Shown one piece after another: positions 16,544-26,194 of a stretch of 64,000 nucleotides of DNA. The position numbers and the translations under genes were made by a program. Each line of letters opens with the position of its first letter. Positions within the stretch are counted from its first letter, which is position 1. This stretch comes from Paenibacillus antri. GTDB taxonomy: Bacteria > Bacillota > Bacilli > Paenibacillales > YIM-B00363. The notes under the pieces were generated by a model. That model saw only the letters and a list, made by a program, of their open reading frames with translations, did no database searches and was not told the origin of the DNA. The stretch is from NCBI RefSeq assembly GCF_005765165.1, contig NZ_VCIW01000024.1:43234-107233 (forward strand), in the 5' to 3' direction.

Positions 16544-17812
16544 ATGAAACGATCCAAGAAGTTTATAGGAGCGGTTTCCATCAGCGTTCTCGCGCTTGCG
16601 GTAGCCGCATGCGGCGGCAACGGAGGCGGCAACGAAGCGACCGAGCCGAACGGCGGGGCAGCGGGAACCGAGCAGCTCGCGAAAATTTCGTTGTTCCAAA
16701 GCAAGGTCGAAATCGCGGAGCCGCTCGAGGCGCTCGCGGAAAAATACAAGGAAGAAACGGGCAACGAAGTCGAGGTATGGGGCTCCGCCGGCGACGCGTA
16801 CATTACGCAGCTGCAGACGAAGCTGGCCGCGAACGAAGGTCCGACGATTTTCTCCGTCGCGCCGGGCGCGGAAGCCCAGAAGTTCTCCTCGTACTACTAC
16901 GACATGAGCAACGAGGAGTACGTCAAGAACATCGCGCCGAACATGGCGCTCGAGATCGACGGCAAGGTCGTCGGCGTACCGACGGGCGTCGAAGGCTTCG
17001 GCGTCGTCTACAACCAAGATATGGTCGACCCGGCTACGATCACCGACGTCGCGTCCTTCGCCGGCGCGCTGGAGAAGTTCAAAGCCGAAGGCGTCAACGG
17101 CTTCAGCCTGTCGCAAGAGGCGTACTTCCTCATCGGCCACATCATCAACACGCCGTTCGCGCTTCAACCGGATCCGGCCGCGTTCCTCGAGCAGCTGAAT
17201 AAAGGCGAAGTGAAGATGGCCGACACGAAGGAATTCCAAGAGTTCGCGCAAATCATGGAAGCGATTCGCACGCACGCGACGAATCCGATGGAAGTTACGT
17301 ACGACAGCCAAATGGGCGACCTCGCGACCGGGAAAACCGCGATGGTTCACCAAGGCAACTGGAGCTACGGCATGCTCGCGGATTATGACGACGTGAACGT
17401 CGGCATGATGGCGCTGCCGATCGGCGGCAACAAGAAGATCGCAGTCGACATCCCGGCGGGCTGGGTTATCAACAATACGGCTTCCGCCGAACAGATCGAA
17501 GCCGCGAACGCGTTCCTGAACTGGATGATCACGAGCGAGACGGGCAAGAACACGATCGTGAACGAATTCGGCTTCATCCCGGCGATCACGACGATCGAAG
17601 CGGAAAGCCTCAATCTCGATCCGCTCTCTCAAGTCGTGTACGACGCGACGCAATCGGGCGAGACGATTCCGTGGGCGCTCAACCTGTTCCCGCAAGGCAT
17701 TATCGTGAACGACTTGGCGCCTGTCACGTCCGCGTTTTTCCTGGACAACAGCATGACGCCTGAGCAATATCTCCAGAATTTAGACCAGGTTTGGGCGAAA
17801 GCGGCAAAATAA
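16544..17812 (+). CDS. Sugar ABC transporter substrate-binding lipoprotein
   Basis: A 422-residue family-1 solute-binding lipoprotein. ATG 16544 follows TGGGGGT at 6 bases. The signal peptide ends in the lipobox ALAVAAC, followed by a Gly/Asn linker. The mature domain has EAL.KYKEETG and later MVHQGNWSYGML, typical of MalE/UgpB-like sugar-binding proteins. Together with the two permeases downstream it should import an oligosaccharide; the GH65 phosphorylase and debranching-type enzyme in the operon suggest an alpha-glucoside. A strong terminator-like hairpin separates it from the permease genes, which would give excess binding protein. Confidence 0.92.
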   Translation: MKRSKKFIGAVSISVLALAVAACGGNGGGNEATEPNGGAAGTEQLAKISLFQSKVEIAEPLEALAEKYKEETGNEVEVWGSAGDAYITQLQTKLAANEGPTIFSVAPGAEAQKFSSYYYDMSNEEYVKNIAPNMALEIDGKVVGVPTGVEGFGVVYNQDMVDPATITDVASFAGALEKFKAEGVNGFSLSQEAYFLIGHIINTPFALQPDPAAFLEQLNKGEVKMADTKEFQEFAQIMEAIRTHATNPMEVTYDSQMGDLATGKTAMVHQGNWSYGMLADYDDVNVGMMALPIGGNKKIAVDIPAGWVINNTASAEQIEAANAFLNWMITSETGKNTIVNEFGFIPAITTIEAESLNLDPLSQVVYDATQSGETIPWALNLFPQGIIVNDLAPVTSAFFLDNSMTPEQYLQNLDQVWAKAAK

Positions 17813-17846
17813 ACGGAATTCGGCATCGGGATCGATAAGGAATACG

Positions 17847-17879
17847 GAAAGCCTAACTCTATCATGATGTTAGGCTTTC
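17847..17879 (+). terminator. Partial terminator between binding protein and permease genes
   Basis: A perfect 11-bp stem (GAAAGCCTAAC / GTTAGGCTTTC) with an 11-base loop, followed by TTCTTC. Its position inside the operon suggests partial termination that lowers permease expression relative to the binding protein. Confidence 0.7.
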
Positions 17880-17933
17880 TTCTATATCGGGATCGGGGCT
17901 CGATCAGACTAAATCGATAGAAGGTGACCTGCG

Positions 17934-18809
17934 ATGAATAAAAAGATGGATCGAGTGTGGTACGCCGTCTTTACGGTGCCATTGCTCTTAATTTTCATAA
18001 CCGTTGTCATTATTCCGTTCATCATCGGAATCGCCTATTCCTTCATTAGTTGGGACGGCATTCCGGCCAATCCGAAAGTGTTCGTCGGGTTGGATAACTA
18101 CGCGACCCTCTTTCAGGACGAACGATTCTTAACGTCCGCTTGGAACACGCTGAAGTTCACGGTGCTGGCGTTAATCTCCGTGAACGTCTTCGGGCTGCTG
18201 TTCTCGCTGATCGTGACTGCGGGCTTTAAGACCAGCAATCTGGCCCGGACGTTGATCTTCATGCCGAACTTGATCGGGGGTCTGATTTTAGGTTACATCT
18301 GGAAGTTCATCTTCACGGACGGCTTCAAGCAGATCGGGGCCAGCACCGGGATGGATTCCGTCTTCTTTAACTGGCTCATTAACCCCGAATTCGCTTTGTA
18401 CGCCCTCGTGATCGTCTTCACTTGGCAAATGGCCGGCTACACGATGATTATTTATATCGCAGGCATCAACGGCATTTCGGAAGAGGTGATGGAAGCGGCG
18501 AAAGTCGACGGAGCGAATCTGTGGTACCGCCTCACTCGCATCGTGTTCCCTCTCTTGATGCCTTCGTTCACGATTTGCTTGTTCCTGACCCTCTCCGGCG
18601 CGTTCAAAATTTACGACGTTAACCTGTCGCTGACGAACGGCGGTCCGATGCATACGACGGAGCTGTTCGCGATGAATATTTTCAATGAAATATTCGGTTA
18701 CGGCAATTACGGCTTAGGCCAAGCGAAAGCGATCGTCTTCTTTATCGTCGTCGCCGCCGTTACTTTGACGCAAGTCGTTATCACGAAGCGGAAAGAGGTG
18801 CAAATGTAA
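17934..18809 (+). CDS. Sugar ABC transporter permease (MalF family)
   Basis: A 291-residue permease with six predicted transmembrane segments. The EAA loop is EEVMEAAKVDGANLWYRLTR. ATG 17934 follows AAGGTGA at 6 bases. Its stop overlaps the next permease start by one base (TAATG), so translation is coupled. It forms the channel with the downstream MalG-like protein; the shared ATPase is not encoded here. Confidence 0.92.
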   Translation: MNKKMDRVWYAVFTVPLLLIFITVVIIPFIIGIAYSFISWDGIPANPKVFVGLDNYATLFQDERFLTSAWNTLKFTVLALISVNVFGLLFSLIVTAGFKTSNLARTLIFMPNLIGGLILGYIWKFIFTDGFKQIGASTGMDSVFFNWLINPEFALYALVIVFTWQMAGYTMIIYIAGINGISEEVMEAAKVDGANLWYRLTRIVFPLLMPSFTICLFLTLSGAFKIYDVNLSLTNGGPMHTTELFAMNIFNEIFGYGNYGLGQAKAIVFFIVVAAVTLTQVVITKRKEVQM

Positions 18810-19645
18810 TGAAACATACGGCCAAGACGGTTGTTTCCGTATTGATCGCGGTCCTTGCACTAGCTTTCCTGTCGCCGATCTACATTATGCTCGTCAACTC
18901 GTTCAAGACGCGGTCGGAGCTGTACGAGAACGCGCTCGCGCTTCCGTCCTCCTTCAGCTTCGAATATTACGCCAGCGCCGTCTCCAAGATGAATTTCTTC
19001 ACCGTATTCGGCAACTCGCTTTACGTCACCCTGGCCACCGTCGTATTCGTCATCGTGCTGTCTTCGATGACGGCTTGGATGTTAGTTCGGCAGGACCATG
19101 CGCTCAGCAAGGTCATCTTCCTGTCGTTCGTCGCTACGATGTTGATTCCGTTCCAGACGTTAATGATGCCCTTAATGCAGGTCATGGACTGGATCCGGAC
19201 GAACTTGCACATTCCGATGCTGAACACGCACGAGGGCCTGATCTTCATGAATATCGGGTTCCACGCCGGAATCGCCGTATTTTTGTACCACGGCTTTATG
19301 AAATCCATCCCGATCGCCTTGGAGGAAGCCGCCATCTTGGACGGCTGCACGAAATTCGGCGTATTCTGGAGAATCGTGTTCCCGCTGCTCAAGACGATCA
19401 CCGTCACCGTCGCGATTCTGGACGTCATCTCTTCTTGGAACGATTACTTGCTGCCGTCCCTCGTGCTGTCCGATAAGGGCTTGCGCACGATTCAGCTGTC
19501 CACCTTCTATTTCTTCGGCGAATTTACGATCGTATGGAACCAAGCGATGGCCGGCTTGACGCTGACGATCGTTCCGATCGTACTGTTCTACGCGTTCGCT
19601 CAGAAGTACATTATTAAGGGCATTGCGGCCGGCGCGGTGAAATAA
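18809..19645 (+). CDS. Sugar ABC transporter permease (MalG family)
   Basis: A 278-residue permease with six transmembrane helices. The EAA loop reads LEEAAILDGCTKFGVFWRIV and the C-terminus ends KYIIKGIAAGAVK as in MalG-like proteins. It starts within the stop codon of the partner permease gene and is followed after 31 bases by the glycosidase gene of the same operon. Confidence 0.92.
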   Translation: MKHTAKTVVSVLIAVLALAFLSPIYIMLVNSFKTRSELYENALALPSSFSFEYYASAVSKMNFFTVFGNSLYVTLATVVFVIVLSSMTAWMLVRQDHALSKVIFLSFVATMLIPFQTLMMPLMQVMDWIRTNLHIPMLNTHEGLIFMNIGFHAGIAVFLYHGFMKSIPIALEEAAILDGCTKFGVFWRIVFPLLKTITVTVAILDVISSWNDYLLPSLVLSDKGLRTIQLSTFYFFGEFTIVWNQAMAGLTLTIVPIVLFYAFAQKYIIKGIAAGAVK

Positions 19646-19676
19646 AGATCGGGAAATCAGATTGGGGAAGATCATC

Positions 19677-21776
19677 ATGAACGGACAACAAGCGATCAAA
19701 GAAGGACCGTTGTTTTACGTCAGCGACGAACGGGGCGATCTCGTTCCGGATACGGAGCAAGGCCACGGCTTGTACTGGAAGGATACTCGCTTCTTAAGCC
19801 GGCTGCAGCTGTCGGTCGATCGCGAACGGCCGGCCCTGTTAGGGACGGATACGAGCAAGAGTTATGTATTGTCCCGAACGTTAATGAAGGAGACGAAGGA
19901 TCGCGGCGCGATCGAAATCCGAAGAGAATCGTTCCTCTACGAAGGCGTCTTCTACGAACGGCTCGCCGTAACGAATTATTATCTCGAAAACAATCAAGTC
20001 GAGCTGTCGTTCCTTCTGGACGCCGACTTTCAAGATATGTTCCTCGTGCGCAAGTATCGGACCGGGGAAGTCGGGCACGCGCTGGAGCCCTTCGTCGAAC
20101 GTCGATCCGTCGCGCTCCGCTACCTCGGGAAGGACGATCTGCATCGGCGGACGACGCTCGCTTGGGACGACGAGTCCGCCGCCGTTACCGAGAGCGGTAA
20201 GCGAGTAAGCTTCTCCTTCGAGCTGGAGCCGCGGCAGACGAAATCCATTCATCTGTATGCGATCCCGGCGATCGGAGAGCAAGCGGCTCCGTCGTTGTAT
20301 TCGTTCGACGAAGCGCTGCAGAAGCTGGATGCGTCCTACGCGCAATGGAGCGCGAGCAATAGCGCCGCGGCCTCGTCGAACGATCGATTCGACCGTCTCT
20401 TCCGCCGCAGCCTGCAGGATTTGCGGATGCTGCAAGACGATATCGGCCACGGCGCCATCCCGGTGGCCGGCTTGCCGTGGTTCGCCACCCCGTTCGGCCG
20501 CGACAGCTTGATTACCTCCCTGTTCATGCTGCCGCTCCATCCGTCCCATGCCGTCGGCACGCTGCGGACGCTCGCGGCCTATCAAGGCGCGAAGCACGAC
20601 CCTTGGCGCGACGAGGAACCGGGGAAAATCATGCATGAAATTCGGTTCGGGGAGCTGGCGAATACGAACCAGTCGCCCTTCTCCCCCTACTATGGCGGAG
20701 TCGATTCGACGCCGCTCTTCCTCATTCTGCTCGTCGAGTACGTCCGTTGGACCGGCGACACGTCGATCGTAACGGAGCTGCAAGCTTCGATCGACGCCGC
20801 GCTCCGGTGGATCGACGCGCATTCGGCGAGCAGCGAGTCGCGGTTCCTGACCTACCGGCAGGAGGCGAGCGAAGGCTTTCCCAATCAAGGCTGGAAAGAT
20901 TCCGCCAACTCGATCGTTCACCGGAACGGCCGGTATGCCGCTTCGCCGATCGCGCTGGCGGAAGTGCAAGGGTACGTCTACGCCGCGAAGCGCGGACTTT
21001 CCGGCATCTACGAAGCCATGGGCGACGCGGAACGCGCCGGACGGCTGAAATCGGAAGCGGTAAGGCTCCGAGAGCAGTTCGAACGTTGCTTCTGGATGGA
21101 AGAAGAAGGGTTCTATTGCATCGCGTTGGACCAGAACGGGAACCAAGTCCGCTCGCTGACGTCCAACCCCGGACATCTGCTGCTGACGGGCATCTTGGAC
21201 GCCTCTCGCGCGCAAGCCGTGGCCCGGCGGCTGCTAGAAGAGGATATGTTCTCCGGCTACGGCATTCGCACCATGAGTACGTCGTCCACCGGCTATTATC
21301 CGATGAGCTATCATAACGGCAGCGTATGGCCGCACGACAACGGCATGATCGTGCTGGGCATGGCCCGGCAAGGCCGTTCCGCGGAAGCGATGCGCGTCGT
21401 ATCGGGCTTGCTGCAGGCGGCGCGCCAGTTTCCCGGCGATCGCCTTCCGGAGCTGTTCTGCGGCTACGACGCATCGGCGTCGGACGGCGTCGTGCCGTAT
21501 CCGACGACCTGCTCGCCGCAGGCTTGGTCGGGAGCGACCGCCTTCGTCATGGTGCAGGCGATGCTCGGGCTCGATCCCGATGCCTTAGCCGGCACGCTGC
21601 GACTGCGGCCCGTTCTGCCTCCGGAGCTGGACGAGCTGACCGTCCATAACGTAACGGTCGGCCGAGGGACAATAAGCGTTCGTCTCGCCCGCGACGCAGA
21701 GGACCCCGCTGCGATTCATGCGGACATTTTGTCCAATACCACCGGTCTGACGACCGAAATATTTTCGCCATCTTGA
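19677..21776 (+). CDS. Glycogen-debranching-type (amylo-alpha-1,6-glucosidase family) glycosidase
   Basis: A 699-residue cytosolic enzyme. Residues about 5-210 form the N-terminal beta domain of the GDE_N_bis type (LYWKDTRFLSRLQL); the rest is an (alpha/alpha)6 barrel with LPWFATPFGRDSLITS, FPNQGWKDSANS and SYHNGSVWPHDNGM, all characteristic of this family. ATG 19677 is chosen for GGGGAAG at 6 bases; the longer TTG reading lacks this. It lies between the transporter genes and the GH65 gene, so it probably processes an imported alpha-glucan or oligoglucoside. The exact linkage specificity is not readable. Confidence 0.85.
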   Translation: MNGQQAIKEGPLFYVSDERGDLVPDTEQGHGLYWKDTRFLSRLQLSVDRERPALLGTDTSKSYVLSRTLMKETKDRGAIEIRRESFLYEGVFYERLAVTNYYLENNQVELSFLLDADFQDMFLVRKYRTGEVGHALEPFVERRSVALRYLGKDDLHRRTTLAWDDESAAVTESGKRVSFSFELEPRQTKSIHLYAIPAIGEQAAPSLYSFDEALQKLDASYAQWSASNSAAASSNDRFDRLFRRSLQDLRMLQDDIGHGAIPVAGLPWFATPFGRDSLITSLFMLPLHPSHAVGTLRTLAAYQGAKHDPWRDEEPGKIMHEIRFGELANTNQSPFSPYYGGVDSTPLFLILLVEYVRWTGDTSIVTELQASIDAALRWIDAHSASSESRFLTYRQEASEGFPNQGWKDSANSIVHRNGRYAASPIALAEVQGYVYAAKRGLSGIYEAMGDAERAGRLKSEAVRLREQFERCFWMEEEGFYCIALDQNGNQVRSLTSNPGHLLLTGILDASRAQAVARRLLEEDMFSGYGIRTMSTSSTGYYPMSYHNGSVWPHDNGMIVLGMARQGRSAEAMRVVSGLLQAARQFPGDRLPELFCGYDASASDGVVPYPTTCSPQAWSGATAFVMVQAMLGLDPDALAGTLRLRPVLPPELDELTVHNVTVGRGTISVRLARDAEDPAAIHADILSNTTGLTTEIFSPS

Positions 21777-21788
21777 GGAGTGACGAGC

Positions 21789-24074
21789 ATGTCTTGGTCG
21801 ATTCGAAGCGCAGAGCTTACGCAGGCGGAGCTCTTAAATAACGAAAGCATCTTCGCGTTAGGAAACGGATATATCGGCGTTCGAGGCAATTTCGAGGAAG
21901 GGTACGCGCCCGGGATGAACAGCATCCGCGGGACGTACTTGAACGCGTTCCATGACGTCATTACGATCCCGTACGGGGAGAAGCTGCACGGCTTCCCCGG
22001 CACGCAGCAGAAGCTGGTCAACGGCATCGACGCGCAATCCGTCACGATCCTTGTCGGCGACAAGCGGGAGCCGTTCAGTTTGTTTACGGGAACGGTGCGC
22101 TCCTTCGAGCGCGCGCTGAACATGGACGCCGGATCCGCCGTCCGTTCGGTGCATTGGGTGTCCCCGGAAGGGCAAGAGCTGAAAGTCTCGTTCACGCGTC
22201 TCGTCTCGTTCGCTGTGCGCGAATTGTTCGCGATTCATATCGAGATCGAGCCGATTTCCGTACAGGGTCCGATTACGATTGTTTCTACGATTAACGGCGA
22301 CGTGGAAAATTATACGGCGGCGAACGACCCGCGCGTCGCGTCGGGCCACGCGAAGCTGCTGCGCACCGTATCGAGCGGCACGGCGCAGGACGTCGACTAT
22401 GTCGTCGACGAGACGTCCGCGTCGGGGCTGCGAATGAGCTGCGCGACCGCGTATTCGCATTCCGACGCGATCGCGGTCGAGCGCGCGGCGGACGAGCGAT
22501 CCGTCATGTACACGGCCCGGTTCGACGGCGGCCGGCCGCTCTTCTTCACGAAGCGGAACATCTATACGGATACGCTGCGCCACGGCGCCGATCCGCTGTC
22601 GGCCGGCCTTCGCATCGCCTCCGAAGCGGCGAGCGCACCGTTCTCCGAGCAGCTCGCGCGGCAGCGCGCGTACGTCGCCGACTTCTGGAAGCGGTCCGAC
22701 ATCGTCATCGGCGACGACGCCCGCCTGCAGGAGGGCATCCGCTTTAACCTGTACCAATTGCTCCAATCGGCGGGCCAAGACGCGCACAGCAACATCGCCG
22801 CCAAGGGGTTGACCGGCGAGGGCTACGAGGGTCATTACTTCTGGGATACGGAAATCTATATGTTCCCGGTCTTCTTAATGACGCAGCCGGCCATCGCGAA
22901 GCAGCTGCTGATTTACCGCCATGGGATTCTGGATTTCGCGAGAGCGCGAGCGAGAGAGATGGGACATAAGCAAGGCGCGCTGTACCCGTGGAGAACGATT
23001 TCCGGTACGGAATGCTCGTCCTTCTTCCCCTCCGGCACGGCGCAATATCATATCAGCGCGGATATCGCGTACAGTTATTCTCAATATTATATGGCGACGG
23101 AAGACAACGATTTCCTATGGCAATACGGCGCGGAAGTGTTGATCGAGACGGCGCGGCTGTGGATCGAGATTGGCCACTACTACGACGGCGCGTTCCATAT
23201 CGACGAAGTGACCGGTCCGGACGAATACACCTGCTGCGTCGACAACAACTATTACACGAACGCGATGGCGAAACACAATTTGCGCTGGGCCGCTCGAAGC
23301 TGCCGGACGCTGTCGCGGTTGGACGCCGATCGATTCGGCGCGTTGGCCGAGAAACTCGGCGTAACCGAAGAGGAAATTCTTGGTTGGGATCGCGCCGCGG
23401 AAGCGATGCTGCTCCCGTATGACGAAGCGCTCGACATCAACCCGCAGGACGACACGTTCCTTCGCAAGCAAGTATGGGATTTCGACAATACGCCGGAAGA
23501 ACATTACCCGCTTCTGCTGCACTACCATCCGTTAACGATTTATCGTTATCAGGTGTGCAAGCAGGCGGATACCGTTCTCGCCCACTTCCTGCTCGAGGAC
23601 GAGCAGCGCCTCGACACGATCCGCAGCTCGTACGACTACTACGAGAAAATCACGACGCATGATTCGTCGTTGTCCACTTGCATTTTCAGCATTATGGCCT
23701 CGAAGGTCGGATACGCGGAGAAAGCCTACGATTACTTCAAGGAAACCGCTCGGCTGGACTTGGACAATACGCATGGAAATACGAAGGACGGCTTGCATCT
23801 CGCCAATATGGGCGGAACGTGGATGGCGATCGTGTTCGGCTTCGCCGGGGTACGGATCAAGGACACGCATTTGGCGCTCGCGCCGGCCATCCCTGCCGCG
23901 TGGGACCGCTACGAATTTAAGATTCAATACAAAGGCCGAACGATCGACGTCCGCATCACGAAAGCCGAAGCGCAGTTGACGCTTTCGGAAGGGGACGCGC
24001 TGCAGGTGCGTCTGTACGATCGAGACATTGCGTTGGAGCCGGGGAAGGCCTACGTGCAAGCGATTCAATCCTAA
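21789..24074 (+). CDS. Glycoside hydrolase family 65 phosphorylase
   Basis: A 761-residue cytosolic disaccharide phosphorylase. The N-terminal beta-sandwich contains NESIFALGNGYIGVRGNFEE. The (alpha/alpha)6 domain contains HYFWDTEIYMFPVF and the catalytic acid Glu near residue 479 in EVTGPDEYTCCVDNNYYTN. The C-terminal domain has DGLHLANMGGTWMAIVFGFAG. GH65 enzymes cleave alpha-glucosides with phosphate to beta-glucose 1-phosphate; the substrate could be kojibiose, nigerose, maltose or trehalose and is not decided here. The following pgmB gene fits this product. GGAG precedes ATG 21789 by 8 bases. Confidence 0.9.
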   Translation: MSWSIRSAELTQAELLNNESIFALGNGYIGVRGNFEEGYAPGMNSIRGTYLNAFHDVITIPYGEKLHGFPGTQQKLVNGIDAQSVTILVGDKREPFSLFTGTVRSFERALNMDAGSAVRSVHWVSPEGQELKVSFTRLVSFAVRELFAIHIEIEPISVQGPITIVSTINGDVENYTAANDPRVASGHAKLLRTVSSGTAQDVDYVVDETSASGLRMSCATAYSHSDAIAVERAADERSVMYTARFDGGRPLFFTKRNIYTDTLRHGADPLSAGLRIASEAASAPFSEQLARQRAYVADFWKRSDIVIGDDARLQEGIRFNLYQLLQSAGQDAHSNIAAKGLTGEGYEGHYFWDTEIYMFPVFLMTQPAIAKQLLIYRHGILDFARARAREMGHKQGALYPWRTISGTECSSFFPSGTAQYHISADIAYSYSQYYMATEDNDFLWQYGAEVLIETARLWIEIGHYYDGAFHIDEVTGPDEYTCCVDNNYYTNAMAKHNLRWAARSCRTLSRLDADRFGALAEKLGVTEEEILGWDRAAEAMLLPYDEALDINPQDDTFLRKQVWDFDNTPEEHYPLLLHYHPLTIYRYQVCKQADTVLAHFLLEDEQRLDTIRSSYDYYEKITTHDSSLSTCIFSIMASKVGYAEKAYDYFKETARLDLDNTHGNTKDGLHLANMGGTWMAIVFGFAGVRIKDTHLALAPAIPAAWDRYEFKIQYKGRTIDVRITKAEAQLTLSEGDALQVRLYDRDIALEPGKAYVQAIQS

Positions 24075-24089
24075 AGGAGCGGCAAGAAC

Positions 24090-24770
24090 ATGAACCCATC
24101 GCTGAAAGCCGTCGTCTTCGACTTGGACGGCGTCATTACGGATACGGCGGAGCATCATTACCTCGCGTGGAAGGCGATCGGCGACGAGCTCGGGCTGCCT
24201 TTCACGAGATCATTCAACGAGAACTTGAAGGGCGTCTCCCGCATGGAGTCCCTTCGCCTGTTGTTAAGCTTATCGAAGGAGCCGCTGCGCTTTACGGAAG
24301 AGCAATTGGAGGCGCTGGCGACGCGCAAGAACGAGCTGTACAAGCGGCTCATCATGGAGATTACGCCGCAGGACGCGCTGCCCGGCATTCCGGAGCTGCT
24401 CGACGAGCTGAAGCGGCGCGGCGTAAAGACGGCGATCGCCTCCGCCAGCAAGAACGCCTTCACCGTCATCGACAATTTGCGGATGAACGACCGGTTCGAT
24501 TGCATCGTGGATGCGGCGCAGATTCGCAACTCGAAGCCGGATCCGGAAGTGTTCCTGAAGGCGGCGGAGCTGTTGGGCGTAGAACCGGAAGCTTGCGTCG
24601 GCGTGGAGGATGCGGTCGCCGGCGTGGAGGCGATTCGCGCCGCGAATATGGCGTCGATCGCGATCGGAGACGCCGCGGCGTTCCCCGAGGCCGATCTGGT
24701 GCTGCCTTCCACCGGGGAATTGACCGTGGAGCGGGTGCGGGAAGCTTGGGAGCGGAAAAGGAAGGCGTAA
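24090..24770 (+). CDS. pgmB: Beta-phosphoglucomutase
   Basis: A 226-residue HAD-superfamily enzyme. The nucleophile motif FDLDGVITDT carries Asp11 and Asp13; the cap domain follows, then the Lys in NSKPDPEVFLKA and the acidic motif GVEDAVAGVEA. It converts beta-glucose 1-phosphate to glucose 6-phosphate, completing phosphorolytic use of the disaccharide handled by the GH65 enzyme encoded 15 bases upstream. AAAGGAG lies 10 bases before the ATG. Last gene of the operon, followed by a strong terminator. Confidence 0.92.
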   Translation: MNPSLKAVVFDLDGVITDTAEHHYLAWKAIGDELGLPFTRSFNENLKGVSRMESLRLLLSLSKEPLRFTEEQLEALATRKNELYKRLIMEITPQDALPGIPELLDELKRRGVKTAIASASKNAFTVIDNLRMNDRFDCIVDAAQIRNSKPDPEVFLKAAELLGVEPEACVGVEDAVAGVEAIRAANMASIAIGDAAAFPEADLVLPSTGELTVERVREAWERKRKA

Positions 24771-24776
24771 AAAGGT

Positions 24777-24819
24777 TATAGAAAAACAGGACACCACCGA
24801 GGTGTCCTGTTTTTCTATA
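24777..24819. terminator. Bidirectional terminator between pgmB and the sulfatase gene
   Basis: A 19-bp perfect stem (TATAGAAAAACAGGACACC and its complement) with a 5-base loop, T-rich at the 3' arm in both directions. The minus-strand sulfatase stop codon lies within its right arm. Confidence 0.85.
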
Positions 24820-26191
24820 AATTACCTCTTCTCTCCGACACTCTACGCATAAGAGCCTCGACGATATGCCGGAAATCCGGCAGGTCGACCAAATTCCGCT
24901 GCTCGGTCGGGTCCTCTTGCAGCGAGAATAGCAAATAGGGGGCGCCCTCCGCGTTTACCGCCAGTTTCCACTCGCTGGTCTGCAGCATCGCTTCGCCGTG
25001 AATTTCGACGAGCGCGTCTTCCCTGTGCGTCGATTCCGGCGCTTCTAGAACGGGGACCAACGATTTCCCGCATTGCGGGTAATGCAGTGCCGTCCCGGCC
25101 AACTCGCAAAGGGTAGGTCCGACGTCGATCAGCTCGACCAATCCGGGGTAGACGGTTCCCGCATGGCGGCTCTTGCGGATATGAGGCGTCCAGATCAGAA
25201 GCGGCACGCGCACGGCGCTGTTTAAGAAGCTTTCCTTATAAATCAGTCCGTGATCCCCGTTCATCTCTCCATGGTCCGAAGTAAACAGGATGACCGTCCG
25301 ATCGAGAACCCCTCTTGCCTCCAACACCTCGAGAATGCCGCCGATTTGTTCATCGATTAACGTGACGTTCCCTGCATAATTCGCCCTCATGGCCGCGATT
25401 TCCTCCGGGGTTGCGGCGGGGGAATGCGCAGGATCTTTGAACAAAAAATCCAAATATCCGTTGGGACGCGCGCCTTCGGCCTCCGTTCTCGGAATGGGAA
25501 GCGGCATCTCCGAAGGATCGTACAAACTCGCGTAAGGTTCCGGAGTATCCCAAGGTTCATGCGGACCTCCGAAGCTGACCATGCAAAACCAAGGCTGATC
25601 ATGCGCATAGTCCCGGAGGTATTCCTTCGCCTTCGTTCCGACGTACACATCGGCATACAGCTCTAATGGCAATACGGACGGTTTAGCCGTATAGGGCTTG
25701 TCTGCGAAGCGCTCCTCATAATCCTGAATGTACCGATCCCATTGCCCCGCCTTCTTCCATTCGTCGGTCATTTGGCTTCCGACATGCATACTGGCCCTTG
25801 GGCCACCGATTTCGTTCACGTCGTCGAATCCATAGGCATGCATAAAAGATTCGCGGTCCCGAAGGTCCCCCTTATGACGATGAAGATGCGTCTTGCCGAT
25901 GATAGAAGTTCGATAGCCTTGATTGCGGATGGCTTGCATCCAAGTATCGCTGCGGACGGGGAGGTCGTATTCCATATTTCCCCACACCCCTGTCTGATGC
26001 GGGTACAAGCCGGTGGCCAGAGACACTCTTGCGGGAATGCAAACGGGCGCGTTCGTCACGCACCCGCCGAACAGCATCCCCTCCGCCGCAAGCCGATCGA
26101 GATTCGGAGTACGCACCCAGCCCCCCGTCTTCCCGAGAGCGTCCGCGCGCAGCTGATCCGTCATAACGAACAAAATATTCGGCTTCATCAT
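24815..26191 (-). CDS. Sulfatase of the Cys type (alkaline-phosphatase superfamily)
   Basis: A 458-residue protein without a signal peptide, so probably cytosolic. N-terminal NILFVMTDQLRADALG gives the first metal ligands, and APVCIPARVSLATGLYPHQTG contains the CxPxR motif whose Cys is converted to formylglycine. FTSDHGEMNGDHGL supplies further metal ligands. It hydrolyses a sulfate ester, probably from a sugar imported by the ABC transporter encoded upstream in the same operon; the gap to the permease stop is 3 bases. No maturase gene (FGE or anSME) is in the window. Start ATG 26191 follows AAAGGG. Confidence 0.88.
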   Translation of the reverse strand: MMKPNILFVMTDQLRADALGKTGGWVRTPNLDRLAAEGMLFGGCVTNAPVCIPARVSLATGLYPHQTGVWGNMEYDLPVRSDTWMQAIRNQGYRTSIIGKTHLHRHKGDLRDRESFMHAYGFDDVNEIGGPRASMHVGSQMTDEWKKAGQWDRYIQDYEERFADKPYTAKPSVLPLELYADVYVGTKAKEYLRDYAHDQPWFCMVSFGGPHEPWDTPEPYASLYDPSEMPLPIPRTEAEGARPNGYLDFLFKDPAHSPAATPEEIAAMRANYAGNVTLIDEQIGGILEVLEARGVLDRTVILFTSDHGEMNGDHGLIYKESFLNSAVRVPLLIWTPHIRKSRHAGTVYPGLVELIDVGPTLCELAGTALHYPQCGKSLVPVLEAPESTHREDALVEIHGEAMLQTSEWKLAVNAEGAPYLLFSLQEDPTEQRNLVDLPDFRHIVEALMRRVSERRGNL

Positions 26192-26194
26192 GCG

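Noticed and set aside
16436..17767. A 443-codon minus-strand frame opposite the binding-protein gene
   Set aside because: No RBS or motif; the plus strand encodes a full lipoprotein with lipobox and family features.
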